A DNA stretch of 64,000 nt from Candidatus Nitrohelix vancouverensis (GCA_015698305.1 CP048620.1:520457-584456), one strand, 5' to 3'; numbered from the stretch's first letter, positions 53,653 through 63,809 are shown. The notes: a model not told the origin generated them from the sequence alone. Program-made: numbers and translations.

Positions 53653-55377
53653 CTAAAAATTAACCTTTAATTCTTTTGGAGTGGTTTTATTAATTTCGTC
53701 AATCGTCGTGAGGCCCCTCAATACCTTTTTCAAACCGTCATAACGAAGCGTCTGAAAATCAACCGTGTCGCTTTCCACATATTTTTTCACTTCCAGTATT
53801 GAACTGCTTTTAGCGATAAAATCCCGAACCTGCTCATCAACGATGAGGATCTCATGCAAGGCGATCCGCCCGGAGTAGCCTGAATGCTTGCATTTTTCAC
53901 AACCCCGGCCTCTGTAGAAATAGACCTTTTCCATTCCATCCCATAAAAACGTTTCATTGAGCAATGCCTCGTCAACCTCGTACTTCTCTTTACACTGTTC
54001 ACAAATTTTTCTTACCAGTCGTTGCGCGACCACGCCGATCACCGACGGGGCCACCAGAAAAGGCTCGACGCCAATTTCAACAAGCCGGGTGATCGCCTGA
54101 AGCGAGTTGTTCGTGTGCATGGTCGCCATGACCAAATGCCCGGTCAGCGCGGCCTGTGAAGCGACCTTGGCCGTCTCCAGATCGCGAATTTCCCCGACCA
54201 GAATGATATCCGGATCGTGCCGCAGAAAAGACCGCAAGACTTTGGCGAAATCCAGATCAATCGCAGCATTGACCTGAACCTGCGTGATGCCTTCCAGACG
54301 ATACTCAACAGGGTCTTCAACGGTTAAAATATTTGTTTCAGGCTCGTTCAGTTGATTGAGAATAGAGAACAGGGTGGTCGTCTTGCCCGAACCCGTAGGT
54401 CCGGTCACAAAAATGACGCCATTAGGCGTTCGGATGATGTCCTCCAGCTTGCTACGATTAGCCGCCGACAAGCTCAGCTCGTCCAAGCCCGGCACATCCT
54501 GAACCAGGGCGCGACCCAGAATACGAAGCGTGATTTTTTCTCCGAAAATCGTCGGCATCGTGGCAAAACGAACGTCGATAGAACGCGAGGACAATTTAAA
54601 GCTGATCCGCCCATCCTGCGGCCTTCTGTTTTCCGTAATATTTGTATTTGACAGGATCTTCAATCTCGAAATCAAAGGCGGTAGAACGCTCTTGCCAAAA
54701 CTCATGCGATTGTACAAAATTCCGTCGATGCGAAAACGAACGTTGACCCTGTTCTCGTAGGGTTCAATATGAATATCGCTGGCGCCTTCTTTAAGCCCCA
54801 AAAGGAAGATAGACTGAACCAGGTCGACGATCGCCTTATCCCCGGCAATTTCCTTGATACTCTCCAGAGTCGCTTCGTTGCCGGAACTTGAAATCAGAGC
54901 CCCTGAGATTTTACTGGTGATCTCTTCAATCGAATTTTCCGTTTGGTATTGGATTGCCAATGCATCCTGTATCTCATCGGGAAAACTAAAAACGGGGCTG
55001 GCAGGCGCCCCCATCAACTCCCCAGCTTCTTTGAGAATATCTTTATTACTCACATCGGCGACAGCAACCGTCACCGCATCGCCAAATTGATACAAAGGGA
55101 TGATCGTATGCGCGTATGAAAAATCTTTAGGGAGCTTTTGCACCACGCCGGGCTGGAAGAGCGACTTGCTCAATTCCACATAAGCCAGACCATTGCAATC
55201 GGCCCACCACTGCCCCAGGTCGTTAGTCGTGGCTTGCACATCGATCTCGCCCTCTTTCATCTTGAGCACCGCTTCAAACGCGTCGTTCCCTGATTTTTTT
55301 AAAATGACCTCGACAGAAGCCTTGTCCAGCACGCCCCTGGCAACCAGAAGGTCAAAGAATTTTGAGCTCTGGTTCAT
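53653..55377 (-). CDS. GspE/PilB-family secretion or pilus ATPase
   Basis: 574 residues. N-terminal MshEN-type region (about 1-150), then the hexameric ATPase: Walker A GPTGSGKT at 326-333, Asp box DPDIILVGEIRD near 388, His box GHLVMATMHT and a tetra-Cys zinc site (CEQCKEKY...CEKCKHSG). It energises pilus or type II secretion assembly at the inner membrane. No pilin, secretin or PilC gene is near; instead it is flanked by CheY-like genes. A 53-residue ORF overlaps its start by 4 bp. Confidence 0.93.
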   Translation of the reverse strand: MNQSSKFFDLLVARGVLDKASVEVILKKSGNDAFEAVLKMKEGEIDVQATTNDLGQWWADCNGLAYVELSKSLFQPGVVQKLPKDFSYAHTIIPLYQFGDAVTVAVADVSNKDILKEAGELMGAPASPVFSFPDEIQDALAIQYQTENSIEEITSKISGALISSSGNEATLESIKEIAGDKAIVDLVQSIFLLGLKEGASDIHIEPYENRVNVRFRIDGILYNRMSFGKSVLPPLISRLKILSNTNITENRRPQDGRISFKLSSRSIDVRFATMPTIFGEKITLRILGRALVQDVPGLDELSLSAANRSKLEDIIRTPNGVIFVTGPTGSGKTTTLFSILNQLNEPETNILTVEDPVEYRLEGITQVQVNAAIDLDFAKVLRSFLRHDPDIILVGEIRDLETAKVASQAALTGHLVMATMHTNNSLQAITRLVEIGVEPFLVAPSVIGVVAQRLVRKICEQCKEKYEVDEALLNETFLWDGMEKVYFYRGRGCEKCKHSGYSGRIALHEILIVDEQVRDFIAKSSSILEVKKYVESDTVDFQTLRYDGLKKVLRGLTTIDEINKTTPKELKVNF

Positions 55378-55535
55378 GACGGTTTGGGTTGTTTCTTACG
55401 TTGAATCATTTTCTTAATATCGTCCTGGGCCAGGTTCTTTTTCATCTCTCCGGAGCCTTCGTCCTTCTTAATTTCACCCTGCATCTTCTTCAAATCATAC
55501 ATTCGATATTTTGAATTTTTATCAGAAAGGCTCAT
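55374..55535 (-). CDS. Small basic protein coupled to the GspE/PilB gene
   Basis: 53 residues from ATG 55535 to TGA 55374, whose stop overlaps the PilB-like start (ATGA). Highly charged and helical (SLSDKNSKYRMYDLKKMQGE, then KKNLAQDDIKKMIQRKK). It starts 3 bp after the CheY-like stop. No family recognised. Coupling suggests it is made in step with the ATPase and may bind it. Confidence 0.7.
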   Translation of the reverse strand: MSLSDKNSKYRMYDLKKMQGEIKKDEGSGEMKKNLAQDDIKKMIQRKKQPKPS

Positions 55536-55538
55536 AAG

Positions 55539-55931
55539 TCACCGTTTTTTATTGAACTCGTCCCACGCTTCTTTGAGCATGAGTTTCAATTCGGGGATGG
55601 GAGTGTCCTTGCGAATATAATCCACAGCGCCCGCATCGACACATTTCTGGATTGTGCTGACGTCGGACACAGAAGTGAGCATAATAACGAAGGCATTCGG
55701 ATGGGCCTGCATGATTTCCACCAAGGCGTCATCCCCCCGTTTCAGAGGCATGTTGATGTCCATGAACAAGATATCCGGGCGTTCCTTCTCGAACAATTCA
55801 ATCGCTTCCTGACCGTTGGACGCTTCGCCGACGATTTCGCACTGCATCGTTTTCAAAACGCTCACAACCATACGGCGGATATGCATTTCGTCATCCGCAA
55901 CCACCGCTCTGATTTTTTTGGCTGTGTTCAT
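55539..55931 (-). CDS. CheY-like response regulator
   Basis: 130 residues, receiver fold with Asp58 (ILFMDINMPLKRGD), acidic pair DDE and the Lys in IRKDTPIPEL. No output domain. It begins the minus-strand run that continues with the 53-residue ORF, the PilB-like ATPase, a second CheY and the receiver-kinase, so it is likely part of one phospho-relay that controls the ATPase. Confidence 0.9.
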   Translation of the reverse strand: MNTAKKIRAVVADDEMHIRRMVVSVLKTMQCEIVGEASNGQEAIELFEKERPDILFMDINMPLKRGDDALVEIMQAHPNAFVIMLTSVSDVSTIQKCVDAGAVDYIRKDTPIPELKLMLKEAWDEFNKKR

Positions 55932-56094
55932 AAAACGATCAACTTCTATCAGGTAAAGATTCTTTGTTTAAGTAACTATAAATCCGCATACATGATATCT
56001 CTATTGCTTTGGACTAGCAAGAGACGAACGGTTATTTGTGGTTACTTTCCAGACTACAAATCGTGTCGTTTTAAATTCCAATCATTCAGCGCTG

Positions 56095-58326
56095 CTAAAA
56101 AACTTCACCCTCCGCAACGCGCCATTCTTTCAAGCGAAGCATCGCCTCCTCGCGCATCGGGTGCTTGATCACCTCAAAAATTTTCAACGCCGCCTTGCCC
56201 TGCCTCAAAGCGTCGGCGCCGTCGCCTTTCTGTCGCAAGGTCAGGCTCAAAGCCCAGATGGTCTCACCCTCTAATTTAATATCATTGGTCTGGCGCGCCA
56301 TCGTGAGCGCCTGTTGATAAAAACCGATGGCCTTGTCAAACGATTTTGCAAGATTCGTTGCCTTGCCCAACTGAAACAGCGTCAAGCCCTGCTCCTTCTT
56401 GCTTTTGGTCTTGCGCGAAAAAATCAAACTCTGCTCGAGAAAATTAACGGCCATCTTCGCGTTCTTCTGAGCGATATTGATCTCACCCATACGGCGAAAC
56501 ACAACCCCTTGCTGATGAACATTATTGTTCTTCTGCGCAAAGGTCAATCCCTGGCCATACATCTTGAGCGCCCCCTCATAATCCTCCACAAACTGGGCGC
56601 AACGTCCGAGATTTTCATAAACGACTTCAATACCGTCCGTCGATTGCGTGGCCTTCAAATAATCCAGTTCGTTTTGAAAATAGCTTTTGGCCTCTGCCAG
56701 ATTTCCCAATTCCAGGTTTGCCAGCCCCAGCATACGCATCGAAGCCAGCTCCATTTTCATATCTTTCTGCTTTTTGGACAACTCCAGAACCTTGAGCAGT
56801 ATCGCGCAAGCGTTTTTGAGTTTTTTCTGTTCAAACAAAATTTCGCCCTGCTGAAACATCAGGTTCTTTTCCAATTCCTCCTCGCCCACTTTTCGACTTG
56901 CAGAGATCGCCGCATCCAGCCATTCGGCCACCAACTTGAGAGGTTGCCGCTTACGCAACATCTCTCCTGCCGCCTCCATATAGGAGCAACATAACCTCGA
57001 CGCTTCGTCGCTTTGATTTTTCTGCGTCCACTCCCAGCCGGCCTTGATGCCATCCCATTCCTTGTCGAACAGAATCATTCCATTGACCCTTCCGGCGCCG
57101 CCGGACGAGAACAATTCAGAAGCCTCAACCAAACGCGTCAGGTAATACGTCGCCATGCGCATTTCAGCCATGGAGCGCTCCCCGCCTTGAATTTTGGATC
57201 TCAAAAACGAGCGTACGAATTCTTCTAGAAAATAAACGTCGTTCTTCGAATCGAATTCCAGAAAACCGAAGCTCGCTAACAAGGCCAAACTCGTATTGCC
57301 CGAATCCTCGCAGACAAACGCTTCCGCCGACGCGTCGAACGCTTCTGGAAACACCAGTAATTTGCGTAAAACCACGGCGATATCATCATCCAGCAATTTG
57401 TAGCAGAGGTTGAGCATCGCCGTCGCCGAGCGGTCGAAGCTTTCCGTGTCTATGAATTCAAGATGCCGCACCTCCTCAGACATTTTATTCAAAAACTCCA
57501 TGGTATCGACGCCGGGATGACTTTTCACAAAGCGCGCCGCCAACACCATGGTGAAAGGGTGGTTCTTGCAGGATTTTGAAAAAACGATATGGGAAAAACC
57601 CAGTTGCGGGCAGATGGAATTCAACAGCACAATGGCGTCGTCCTTCAACATCTCATCCACCTGATGCGTGATCCAATCGCTCAACTCAAGAGAAAATTCC
57701 GAGACGATGATGAAGACCATGTTCTTGGAGGAGATCAGCGGCTTGATGATTTTGCCGTTGTCGACATTGTCCAGAACCAGAATGAAGCGCTTGCCGCGAG
57801 TCAGGTTTCGATACAACTTGACCAGCTCCAGCTTGCTTGAAGGGATATCCACATCCGGCTGAAACGACTGAATGATATAGGAAATAACGTCGGTCGCCGA
57901 TCGCGAAGTCGGCGCGTCCGCCTTCATGTCGTAGTACAACTGCGCATCGCGAAACTGAAACTTGTGGCGATCCGCAATTTTAAACGCCATGGCTTTTCTG
58001 CCAACGCCGGTTTTACCGAACAGGTTGATCAAAATAGGGCGCTTTGATTCCTTGCTCTCAATCTCCTTCAACTCCTCTTTCCGACCGATGAAGTTTTCGG
58101 CCCCGGACGGAAAACGATGCAGACACTCATCCGAAGTCCCGAGCGATTTTTCAACAAACTTCATCAAACTGTTTTTGGCTGATTTTGAACCCGATTCTCC
58201 ATCGCCATCCCCGCCCGAGTCGGCGCTCGATGCGGTTTTGGAGGAACCGCGTACAGACGAGGAAAATGCTTTATAAGCCCCCAAGCCTACCAGCGCCAGC
58301 AGGACTATCAAAACAGTGGATGTCAT
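56095..58326 (-). CDS. Membrane-anchored STAND-type NTPase-like protein with TPR repeats, degenerate P-loop
   Basis: 743 residues. N-terminal membrane helix (3-22), acidic Ser/Gly linker (25-55), then an NB-ARC-like domain starting FIGRKEELKEIE. The P-loop region reads GKTGVGRK at 104-111: the invariant Lys is Arg and the Ser/Thr is Lys, so nucleotide binding may be lost or altered. The Walker-B-like segment FILVLDNVDN is near 181-190. From about residue 400 on, at least six TPR units (DYEGALKMYGQGLTFAQKN, KSFDKAIGFYQQALTMARQT). STAND proteins are switches in signalling and defence. It stands alone, upstream of the CheY/PilB run on the same strand. Confidence 0.82.
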   Translation of the reverse strand: MTSTVLIVLLALVGLGAYKAFSSSVRGSSKTASSADSGGDGDGESGSKSAKNSLMKFVEKSLGTSDECLHRFPSGAENFIGRKEELKEIESKESKRPILINLFGKTGVGRKAMAFKIADRHKFQFRDAQLYYDMKADAPTSRSATDVISYIIQSFQPDVDIPSSKLELVKLYRNLTRGKRFILVLDNVDNGKIIKPLISSKNMVFIIVSEFSLELSDWITHQVDEMLKDDAIVLLNSICPQLGFSHIVFSKSCKNHPFTMVLAARFVKSHPGVDTMEFLNKMSEEVRHLEFIDTESFDRSATAMLNLCYKLLDDDIAVVLRKLLVFPEAFDASAEAFVCEDSGNTSLALLASFGFLEFDSKNDVYFLEEFVRSFLRSKIQGGERSMAEMRMATYYLTRLVEASELFSSGGAGRVNGMILFDKEWDGIKAGWEWTQKNQSDEASRLCCSYMEAAGEMLRKRQPLKLVAEWLDAAISASRKVGEEELEKNLMFQQGEILFEQKKLKNACAILLKVLELSKKQKDMKMELASMRMLGLANLELGNLAEAKSYFQNELDYLKATQSTDGIEVVYENLGRCAQFVEDYEGALKMYGQGLTFAQKNNNVHQQGVVFRRMGEINIAQKNAKMAVNFLEQSLIFSRKTKSKKEQGLTLFQLGKATNLAKSFDKAIGFYQQALTMARQTNDIKLEGETIWALSLTLRQKGDGADALRQGKAALKIFEVIKHPMREEAMLRLKEWRVAEGEVF

Positions 58327-58574
58327 GAAATCGTATCAGACCCATAAATTTAAAGGAGTTACGCTCCACAACATGACACATATTCCGACGCTTTTCAACT
58401 AAACTACGCTCCCCTTTGTCAAGCCGAGTCCCGCCTGACAAGCACGCGCGGAAACGCCTCCAAACCTCCAAAATCGTTTGACAATTTCAATCCTTGGACT
58501 ATTATCAACTGTCCTGAAGAAATAATTTTTAAGCGTTCTGACGCAACCCAAACCCAAATACATCATCAGCCAAT

Positions 58575-60662
58575 ATGGAACAACCCGTCGCCTCCGACCT
58601 GTTCATTGAAATCGGTTCCGAAGAAATCCCCTCAGGATACGTCCGTCCGGCCTTGAATTTTCTGGACAAGGAAATCCGGGCCTTCTTCGAGAAAAACAAA
58701 CTCACTTTTGCCGACTCACAAGTGTTCGGCACACCGCGACGCCTGGCCATCCATTTTTCCACGGTCCAAACAGAACAAAAAGACGAAGAGGAAACCCTGC
58801 TCGGCCCCAGCGTACAAGCCGCCTTCGACGATGCAGGCAAACCGACGCGCGCCGCTCAGGGATTTGCCAGAAGTAAAGGCATCGACCCCGAAGACCTGCA
58901 AATTGTCGACAGTCCAAAAGGCAAAGTCATCGCCGCAACCGTCAAGCGCGAAGGACAAGCGACGCAGGCCCTGCTCGAAGCATGGCTCCCGCAATTGATC
59001 AAAAGCATTCCGTTCCCTAAAAAAATGCGCTGGGCCGACAACCCCTCCGCTTTCGCGCGCCCGCTACACTGGATCGTCAGCTTGTTTGGAGATCGTACTC
59101 TGAAAATAAATTTCGACGGCGTCCGCGCCGGAAATCAGTCGCGCGGGCATCGTTTTCTGGCGCCCCAGACATTCACCGTCGAAAACCTCGCCAGCTACCA
59201 GAAGCAATGCCGCGAGCATCGCATCATCGCCGATCCCAACGAACGCAAACAGGAAATCGAACGACAAGTCCGGGAACTCGCAACAGCCGCCGGAGGCCAA
59301 GTGGAACCCGACGACGCGCTTCTTGAAGAAGTGAACCAACTGGTCGAATATCCCTTCGCCATCCTCGGAAATTTCGAAGCCAAATACCTCGAGCTACCCA
59401 AAGAATTGCTGAGCATCGTCATGAAACGCCACCAGCGTTATTTTCCCGTCGCTTCGTCAAAAGGAGAATTGCTGAACCACTTCATCACCATCAGCAACAT
59501 CCAGCAAGGCGAAGGCGAGGAAGTTCGCAAAGGCAATGAACGCGTGATTCGCGCCCGCTTGGATGACGCCAGCTTCTTCTATAAAGAAGATCGAAAAAAA
59601 CCGCTCGCAGATTTTGTCGATGCCCTGAACGGCGTCGTCTTTCAGAAAAAACTCGGTACCTCCTACGAGAAAATGACCCGCATCGCCTCGCTGGCCGAAG
59701 CGCTCGCCAGCGCCGTCAGCCCCGAAGACAAGGAAGACGCCATACGCGCCGCGCGCTTGTGCAAGGCCGACCTCGTGACCCAGATGGTCTATGAATTTCC
59801 CGAACTGCAAGGCATCATGGGCGGCTATTACGCCCGCCACTCCGGAGAAAACGACGCCGTATCGCAAGCCGTAAAAGATCATTACAAGCCCGCATTCGCA
59901 GGCGATTCCACACCGGAAACCTCCGTCGGCGCAATCATCGCCCTGGCCGACAAACTCGACACCATTTTAGGGTGCATCGGCGTCGGACTCATCCCTTCCG
60001 GCTCCGAAGATCCTTACGGACTGCGCCGCCATGCGCTCGGCATTATCCAGATCATTCAACAACGGCAATGGAGCATTTCGCTCAACGCCTTGATTGATGA
60101 AGGTCTGAACCATCTCGACGCAAAAATCAAATTAACGCGCGATGAAATCCGCTCGCATGTGCTGGACTTGTTCGCGCAACGCTACAAATCATCCCTCAAA
60201 GACGAAGGCTTTCCCTACGACGCCATCGACGCCGTGCTCGCTTCCGGCATCGATGCCCTTGCCGACGTGCAGGCGAAAGTTCGCGCCTTCTCCGATCTGA
60301 AACAGCAAGCCTACTTTGAAGACCTTTCCGTCACCTTCCGGCGCGTCGTCAGCATTCTTGATGACAGCGCCTTTGGAGACATCGACTCGACGCTCCTGAA
60401 AGACCCGGTCGAAATCAAACTCCACCAAAGCTGGCAGGAATTGAAAACTCCAGTACGCTCACTCGTAGAAAACAAACAATTTTCTCAAGCCCTGGAGAAA
60501 ATCGTAGAGATCAAACCTTCCGTCGACGCATTTTTTGACGGCGTGATGGTCATGGACAAAGACCTTGCGATACGCTCCAATCGCCTGCGGCTCCTACGCA
60601 ACGTATCCCTTCTCTTTTCAGACCTCGCCGACTTTTCACGCATCGTTTTCAAAAAAGGTTGA
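58575..60662 (+). CDS. glyS: Glycine-tRNA ligase beta subunit
   Basis: 695 residues, the usual length of bacterial GlyS. Starts with LFIEIGSEEIPSGYVRPAL, and contains GDRTLKINFDGVRAGNQSRGHRF and FRRVVSILDD typical of the tRNA-binding and HD-like regions. It joins GlyQ in an alpha2beta2 enzyme that charges tRNA-Gly. glyQ is not in the 248 bp upstream or anywhere in the window, although the two genes are adjacent in most bacteria. ppdK follows by 103 bp on the same strand. Confidence 0.96.
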   Translation: MEQPVASDLFIEIGSEEIPSGYVRPALNFLDKEIRAFFEKNKLTFADSQVFGTPRRLAIHFSTVQTEQKDEEETLLGPSVQAAFDDAGKPTRAAQGFARSKGIDPEDLQIVDSPKGKVIAATVKREGQATQALLEAWLPQLIKSIPFPKKMRWADNPSAFARPLHWIVSLFGDRTLKINFDGVRAGNQSRGHRFLAPQTFTVENLASYQKQCREHRIIADPNERKQEIERQVRELATAAGGQVEPDDALLEEVNQLVEYPFAILGNFEAKYLELPKELLSIVMKRHQRYFPVASSKGELLNHFITISNIQQGEGEEVRKGNERVIRARLDDASFFYKEDRKKPLADFVDALNGVVFQKKLGTSYEKMTRIASLAEALASAVSPEDKEDAIRAARLCKADLVTQMVYEFPELQGIMGGYYARHSGENDAVSQAVKDHYKPAFAGDSTPETSVGAIIALADKLDTILGCIGVGLIPSGSEDPYGLRRHALGIIQIIQQRQWSISLNALIDEGLNHLDAKIKLTRDEIRSHVLDLFAQRYKSSLKDEGFPYDAIDAVLASGIDALADVQAKVRAFSDLKQQAYFEDLSVTFRRVVSILDDSAFGDIDSTLLKDPVEIKLHQSWQELKTPVRSLVENKQFSQALEKIVEIKPSVDAFFDGVMVMDKDLAIRSNRLRLLRNVSLLFSDLADFSRIVFKKG

Positions 60663-60765
60663 AAACCCTATTTTGTTTGGCTAACCTGATTCTCTTTTTT
60701 TCATGAAACCGCAACGCATCTCAAGAACGCAATGATGTTCCTGAAGATGATTCTCAGGATATAAA

Positions 60766-63393
60766 ATGTCTAAAAAATACCTCTATTTTTTCAGCGGAGA
60801 AGAAACCGAAGGCAACGCGGAAATGCGCGACCTGCTTGGGGGCAAAGGCGCCAACCTGGCTGAAATGGCCTCCCTCGGCATCGCCGTGCCCCCCGGATTC
60901 ACCATAACGACCGAGGCCTGCCTTGCGTTTTTTAAAAACGACTCCCAGTTACCCCCGACCCTTTGGACTGAGGTTAAAAAACGTCTCGCGCAATTGGAGA
61001 AAACGCTCAACAAAAAATTTGGAGACCCCGTCAACCCCCTGCTCGTCTCTGTTCGCTCCGGCGCCCGGGAATCCATGCCCGGAATGATGGACACCGTTCT
61101 CAACCTCGGGCTTAACGATGATACCGCCAGGGGTCTGGCTGAAAGCACCGGCAATGAATGGTTTGCAAACGACTGCCACAGACGCTTCATCGCCATGTTC
61201 GCCAACGTCGCCCTCGGCGTTAAATTCGAACACTTTGAAGCGATCATGGACAAACAGCGCAAGCTGAAACAAGTCGAAGCCGACACCGAACTCCAGGTGC
61301 GCGACCTCAAAACCATTATCAGCAAATTCAAAGCCGTGGTGAAGAAGCAAACCGGCTCGCCGTTTCCAGATTCGCCGATAGATCAACTCAAAAAAGCCAT
61401 CGAAGCGGTTTTCCATTCATGGAATTCTCCGCGCGCAATCACCTACCGCAAAATCCACGCGATTTCGCACGACTGGGGCACCGCAGTGAACGTACAAGCG
61501 ATGGTATTTGGCAATATGGGAGACGACTCCGCCACCGGCGTGGCCTTCACCCGCAACCCGGCGACCGGAGAGAAAAAATTCTTTGGCGAGTACATGATAA
61601 ACGCCCAGGGCGAAGACGTCGTCGCCGGCATACGCACCCCCAGCCCGATTTCTGAACTCGAAGCGGTCATGCCCGAAGTCTACGAAGAACTGGTGCGGGT
61701 CTATCAAAAGCTGGAGAACCATTACAAGGACATGCAGGACCTTGAATTCACCATCGAGAACCGCAAACTGTTCCTGCTACAAACGAGATCCGGCAAACGC
61801 ACCGCTCCCGCCGCCATCAAAGTGGCCGTCGATATGGTGGGGGAAGGGCTTATCAGCAAACGCGAAGCGGTCATGCGCGTGTCGCCCGGTCAACTCGATC
61901 AGATTTTTCATCCCATGATCGACCCAAACGCCACCGTCAACGTGCTGGCCAAAGGTCTGGGAGCCTCACCCGGAGCCGCGTTCGGAAAAATCGTATTCAC
62001 CCCCGAGGGCGCTCAGCTACGCGCCGACAAAAAAGAAAAAGTCATTCTGGTCCGCGCCGAAACCTCACCCGAAGACATTCACGGCATGAACGTATCCCAG
62101 GGCATCCTGACCGCCAAAGGCGGCATGACTTCGCACGCCGCCGTCGTCGCGCGTGCCATGGGCAAACCCTGCGTGTCCGGCTGTAGCAATCTGGATATCG
62201 ACATGAAAAAGAAACGGGCGACGCTCAACGGAACCGTGTTGACTGAAAACGACAGCATCACCCTCGACGGCGCCAACGGACAAGTCATCGCAGGCGAAGC
62301 GCCGCTCATTCAACCGCGCCTGACCAGTTCCTTTGCCCGCCTGATGAATCTTGCGGGAGAATTCAGAACCCTGCAAATTCGCGCCAACGCGGACACCCCG
62401 CACGATGCGCTGGTGGCGCGCGACTTCGGCGCGCAAGGCATCGGACTGTGCCGAACCGAACATATGTTTTTTAACAAGGAACGAATTCTGCTGGTGCGAC
62501 GCATGATCTGTTCGCAAAAAGAAAAAGATCGCGCCGAAACCCTGAAAAAATTATTGCCCATCCAGCGCAACGACTTCACGGAGATTTTTCGCGTCATGGA
62601 CGGCTTGCCCGTAACCATACGCCTGCTCGACCCGCCCTTGCACGAATTCCTGCCGTCCAATAAAGAAGACATCAAGGTGCTTGCAAAGGAAATGAAAATT
62701 TCCGCCACCGCGCTGGCAAAACAGATCAACTCGCAACGCGAGATCAATCCCATGCTCGGTTTGCGCGGGTGCCGACTCGGTATCGCCTTCCCGGAAATCT
62801 ATCGCATGCAGGCGCGCGCTATTCTCGAGGCGGCATCGAAACTAATCAAAAAAGGCGGCAAGATTTACCCGGAGATCATGATTCCCCTTGTCAGTCACGT
62901 CAACGAATTCGTCATCACCCGCGATCAGATACTGGAAGAGGCGGAGGACGTTCAGAAAAAAACCGACATTAAGTTGCCCCTCAAGATAGGAACCATGATC
63001 GAACTGCCGCGCGCGGCTCTCACTGCAGACGCCATCGGCCGCGAAGCGGACTTCTTTTCGTTCGGTACTAACGATCTCACGCAGACCAGCTACGGCATCA
63101 GCCGAGACGATTCCGCCGGCTTCCTGCCGAACTATCTCGACCAGCAATTACTGGAAGAAGATCCTTTTGTCTCCGTCGATCAGGATGGCGTAGGAGAATT
63201 GATCAAAATCGCCATCGAAAAAGGCAAGGGCGCCAACAAGAAACTGCATCTTGGCATCTGCGGCGAACATGGCGGCGACCCGAAATCCATCACGTTCTTC
63301 AATCAACTCGGGTTGGACTATGTGAGCTGTTCTCCATTCCGCGTACCCACCGCCTTGCTGGCCGCCGCACAAGCCGCTATCGAAGCGGTGTAG
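60766..63393 (+). CDS. ppdK: Pyruvate phosphate dikinase
   Basis: 875 residues. N-terminal ATP-grasp with GGKGANLAEMASLG, swivelling domain with the phospho-His in GGMTSHAAVVARAMGKPC near residue 460, and C-terminal PEP/pyruvate barrel with the catalytic Cys in HLGICGEHGG. Interconverts pyruvate, ATP and phosphate with PEP, AMP and pyrophosphate. In autotrophic relatives it feeds gluconeogenesis from a reverse TCA-type cycle. Full length and intact. glyS-ppdK adjacency is common in deltaproteobacteria. Confidence 0.97.
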   Translation: MSKKYLYFFSGEETEGNAEMRDLLGGKGANLAEMASLGIAVPPGFTITTEACLAFFKNDSQLPPTLWTEVKKRLAQLEKTLNKKFGDPVNPLLVSVRSGARESMPGMMDTVLNLGLNDDTARGLAESTGNEWFANDCHRRFIAMFANVALGVKFEHFEAIMDKQRKLKQVEADTELQVRDLKTIISKFKAVVKKQTGSPFPDSPIDQLKKAIEAVFHSWNSPRAITYRKIHAISHDWGTAVNVQAMVFGNMGDDSATGVAFTRNPATGEKKFFGEYMINAQGEDVVAGIRTPSPISELEAVMPEVYEELVRVYQKLENHYKDMQDLEFTIENRKLFLLQTRSGKRTAPAAIKVAVDMVGEGLISKREAVMRVSPGQLDQIFHPMIDPNATVNVLAKGLGASPGAAFGKIVFTPEGAQLRADKKEKVILVRAETSPEDIHGMNVSQGILTAKGGMTSHAAVVARAMGKPCVSGCSNLDIDMKKKRATLNGTVLTENDSITLDGANGQVIAGEAPLIQPRLTSSFARLMNLAGEFRTLQIRANADTPHDALVARDFGAQGIGLCRTEHMFFNKERILLVRRMICSQKEKDRAETLKKLLPIQRNDFTEIFRVMDGLPVTIRLLDPPLHEFLPSNKEDIKVLAKEMKISATALAKQINSQREINPMLGLRGCRLGIAFPEIYRMQARAILEAASKLIKKGGKIYPEIMIPLVSHVNEFVITRDQILEEAEDVQKKTDIKLPLKIGTMIELPRAALTADAIGREADFFSFGTNDLTQTSYGISRDDSAGFLPNYLDQQLLEEDPFVSVDQDGVGELIKIAIEKGKGANKKLHLGICGEHGGDPKSITFFNQLGLDYVSCSPFRVPTALLAAAQAAIEAV

Positions 63394-63407
63394 TCAAACG
63401 CAAAGAG

Positions 63408-63809
63408 TCACGCCCGCTTCATGGGGGAACGTTCGCCTCGCAGGTAGCGAAACACATCGGCCACGTCGATCACCAGGGAAATTCCGTTCATCGCCAAAAC
63501 GACTCTCAAGTAGAGCCCAAACGCACCCTCGACAGGATGCATCCCCAGACGAGTGTATAAATAGACCAGCAGGGGAAACCAGAAAACGTGCATCAAACCC
63601 AGCAGGCGGGTGAAGCCCTGCAAGCCGACCAACGCCATCCCCATCATACCCCCGGCAATAAACGCCGTAAATATGACCTGAGCCTCAAAGCGGTCCCAGA
63701 AAAACAGCGGGACCAGCCCATTGAATGCCGCCAAGAGAGAGATCCATAGCTGAACGGCCTTCGGGTACGATCTCAGCCCACTCATGAACTCTTCAAACAC
63801 TTTCACCAT
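63408..63809 (-). CDS. Small integral membrane protein, function unknown
   Basis: 133 residues with four membrane segments (about 18-38, 43-66, 70-90 and 98-118) and a basic C-terminus (YLRGERSPMKRA). No family named by me. Convergent with ppdK, 14 bp apart. The topology resembles small DoxX-like or DUF proteins but no motif decides it. Confidence 0.7.
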   Translation of the reverse strand: MVKVFEEFMSGLRSYPKAVQLWISLLAAFNGLVPLFFWDRFEAQVIFTAFIAGGMMGMALVGLQGFTRLLGLMHVFWFPLLVYLYTRLGMHPVEGAFGLYLRVVLAMNGISLVIDVADVFRYLRGERSPMKRA

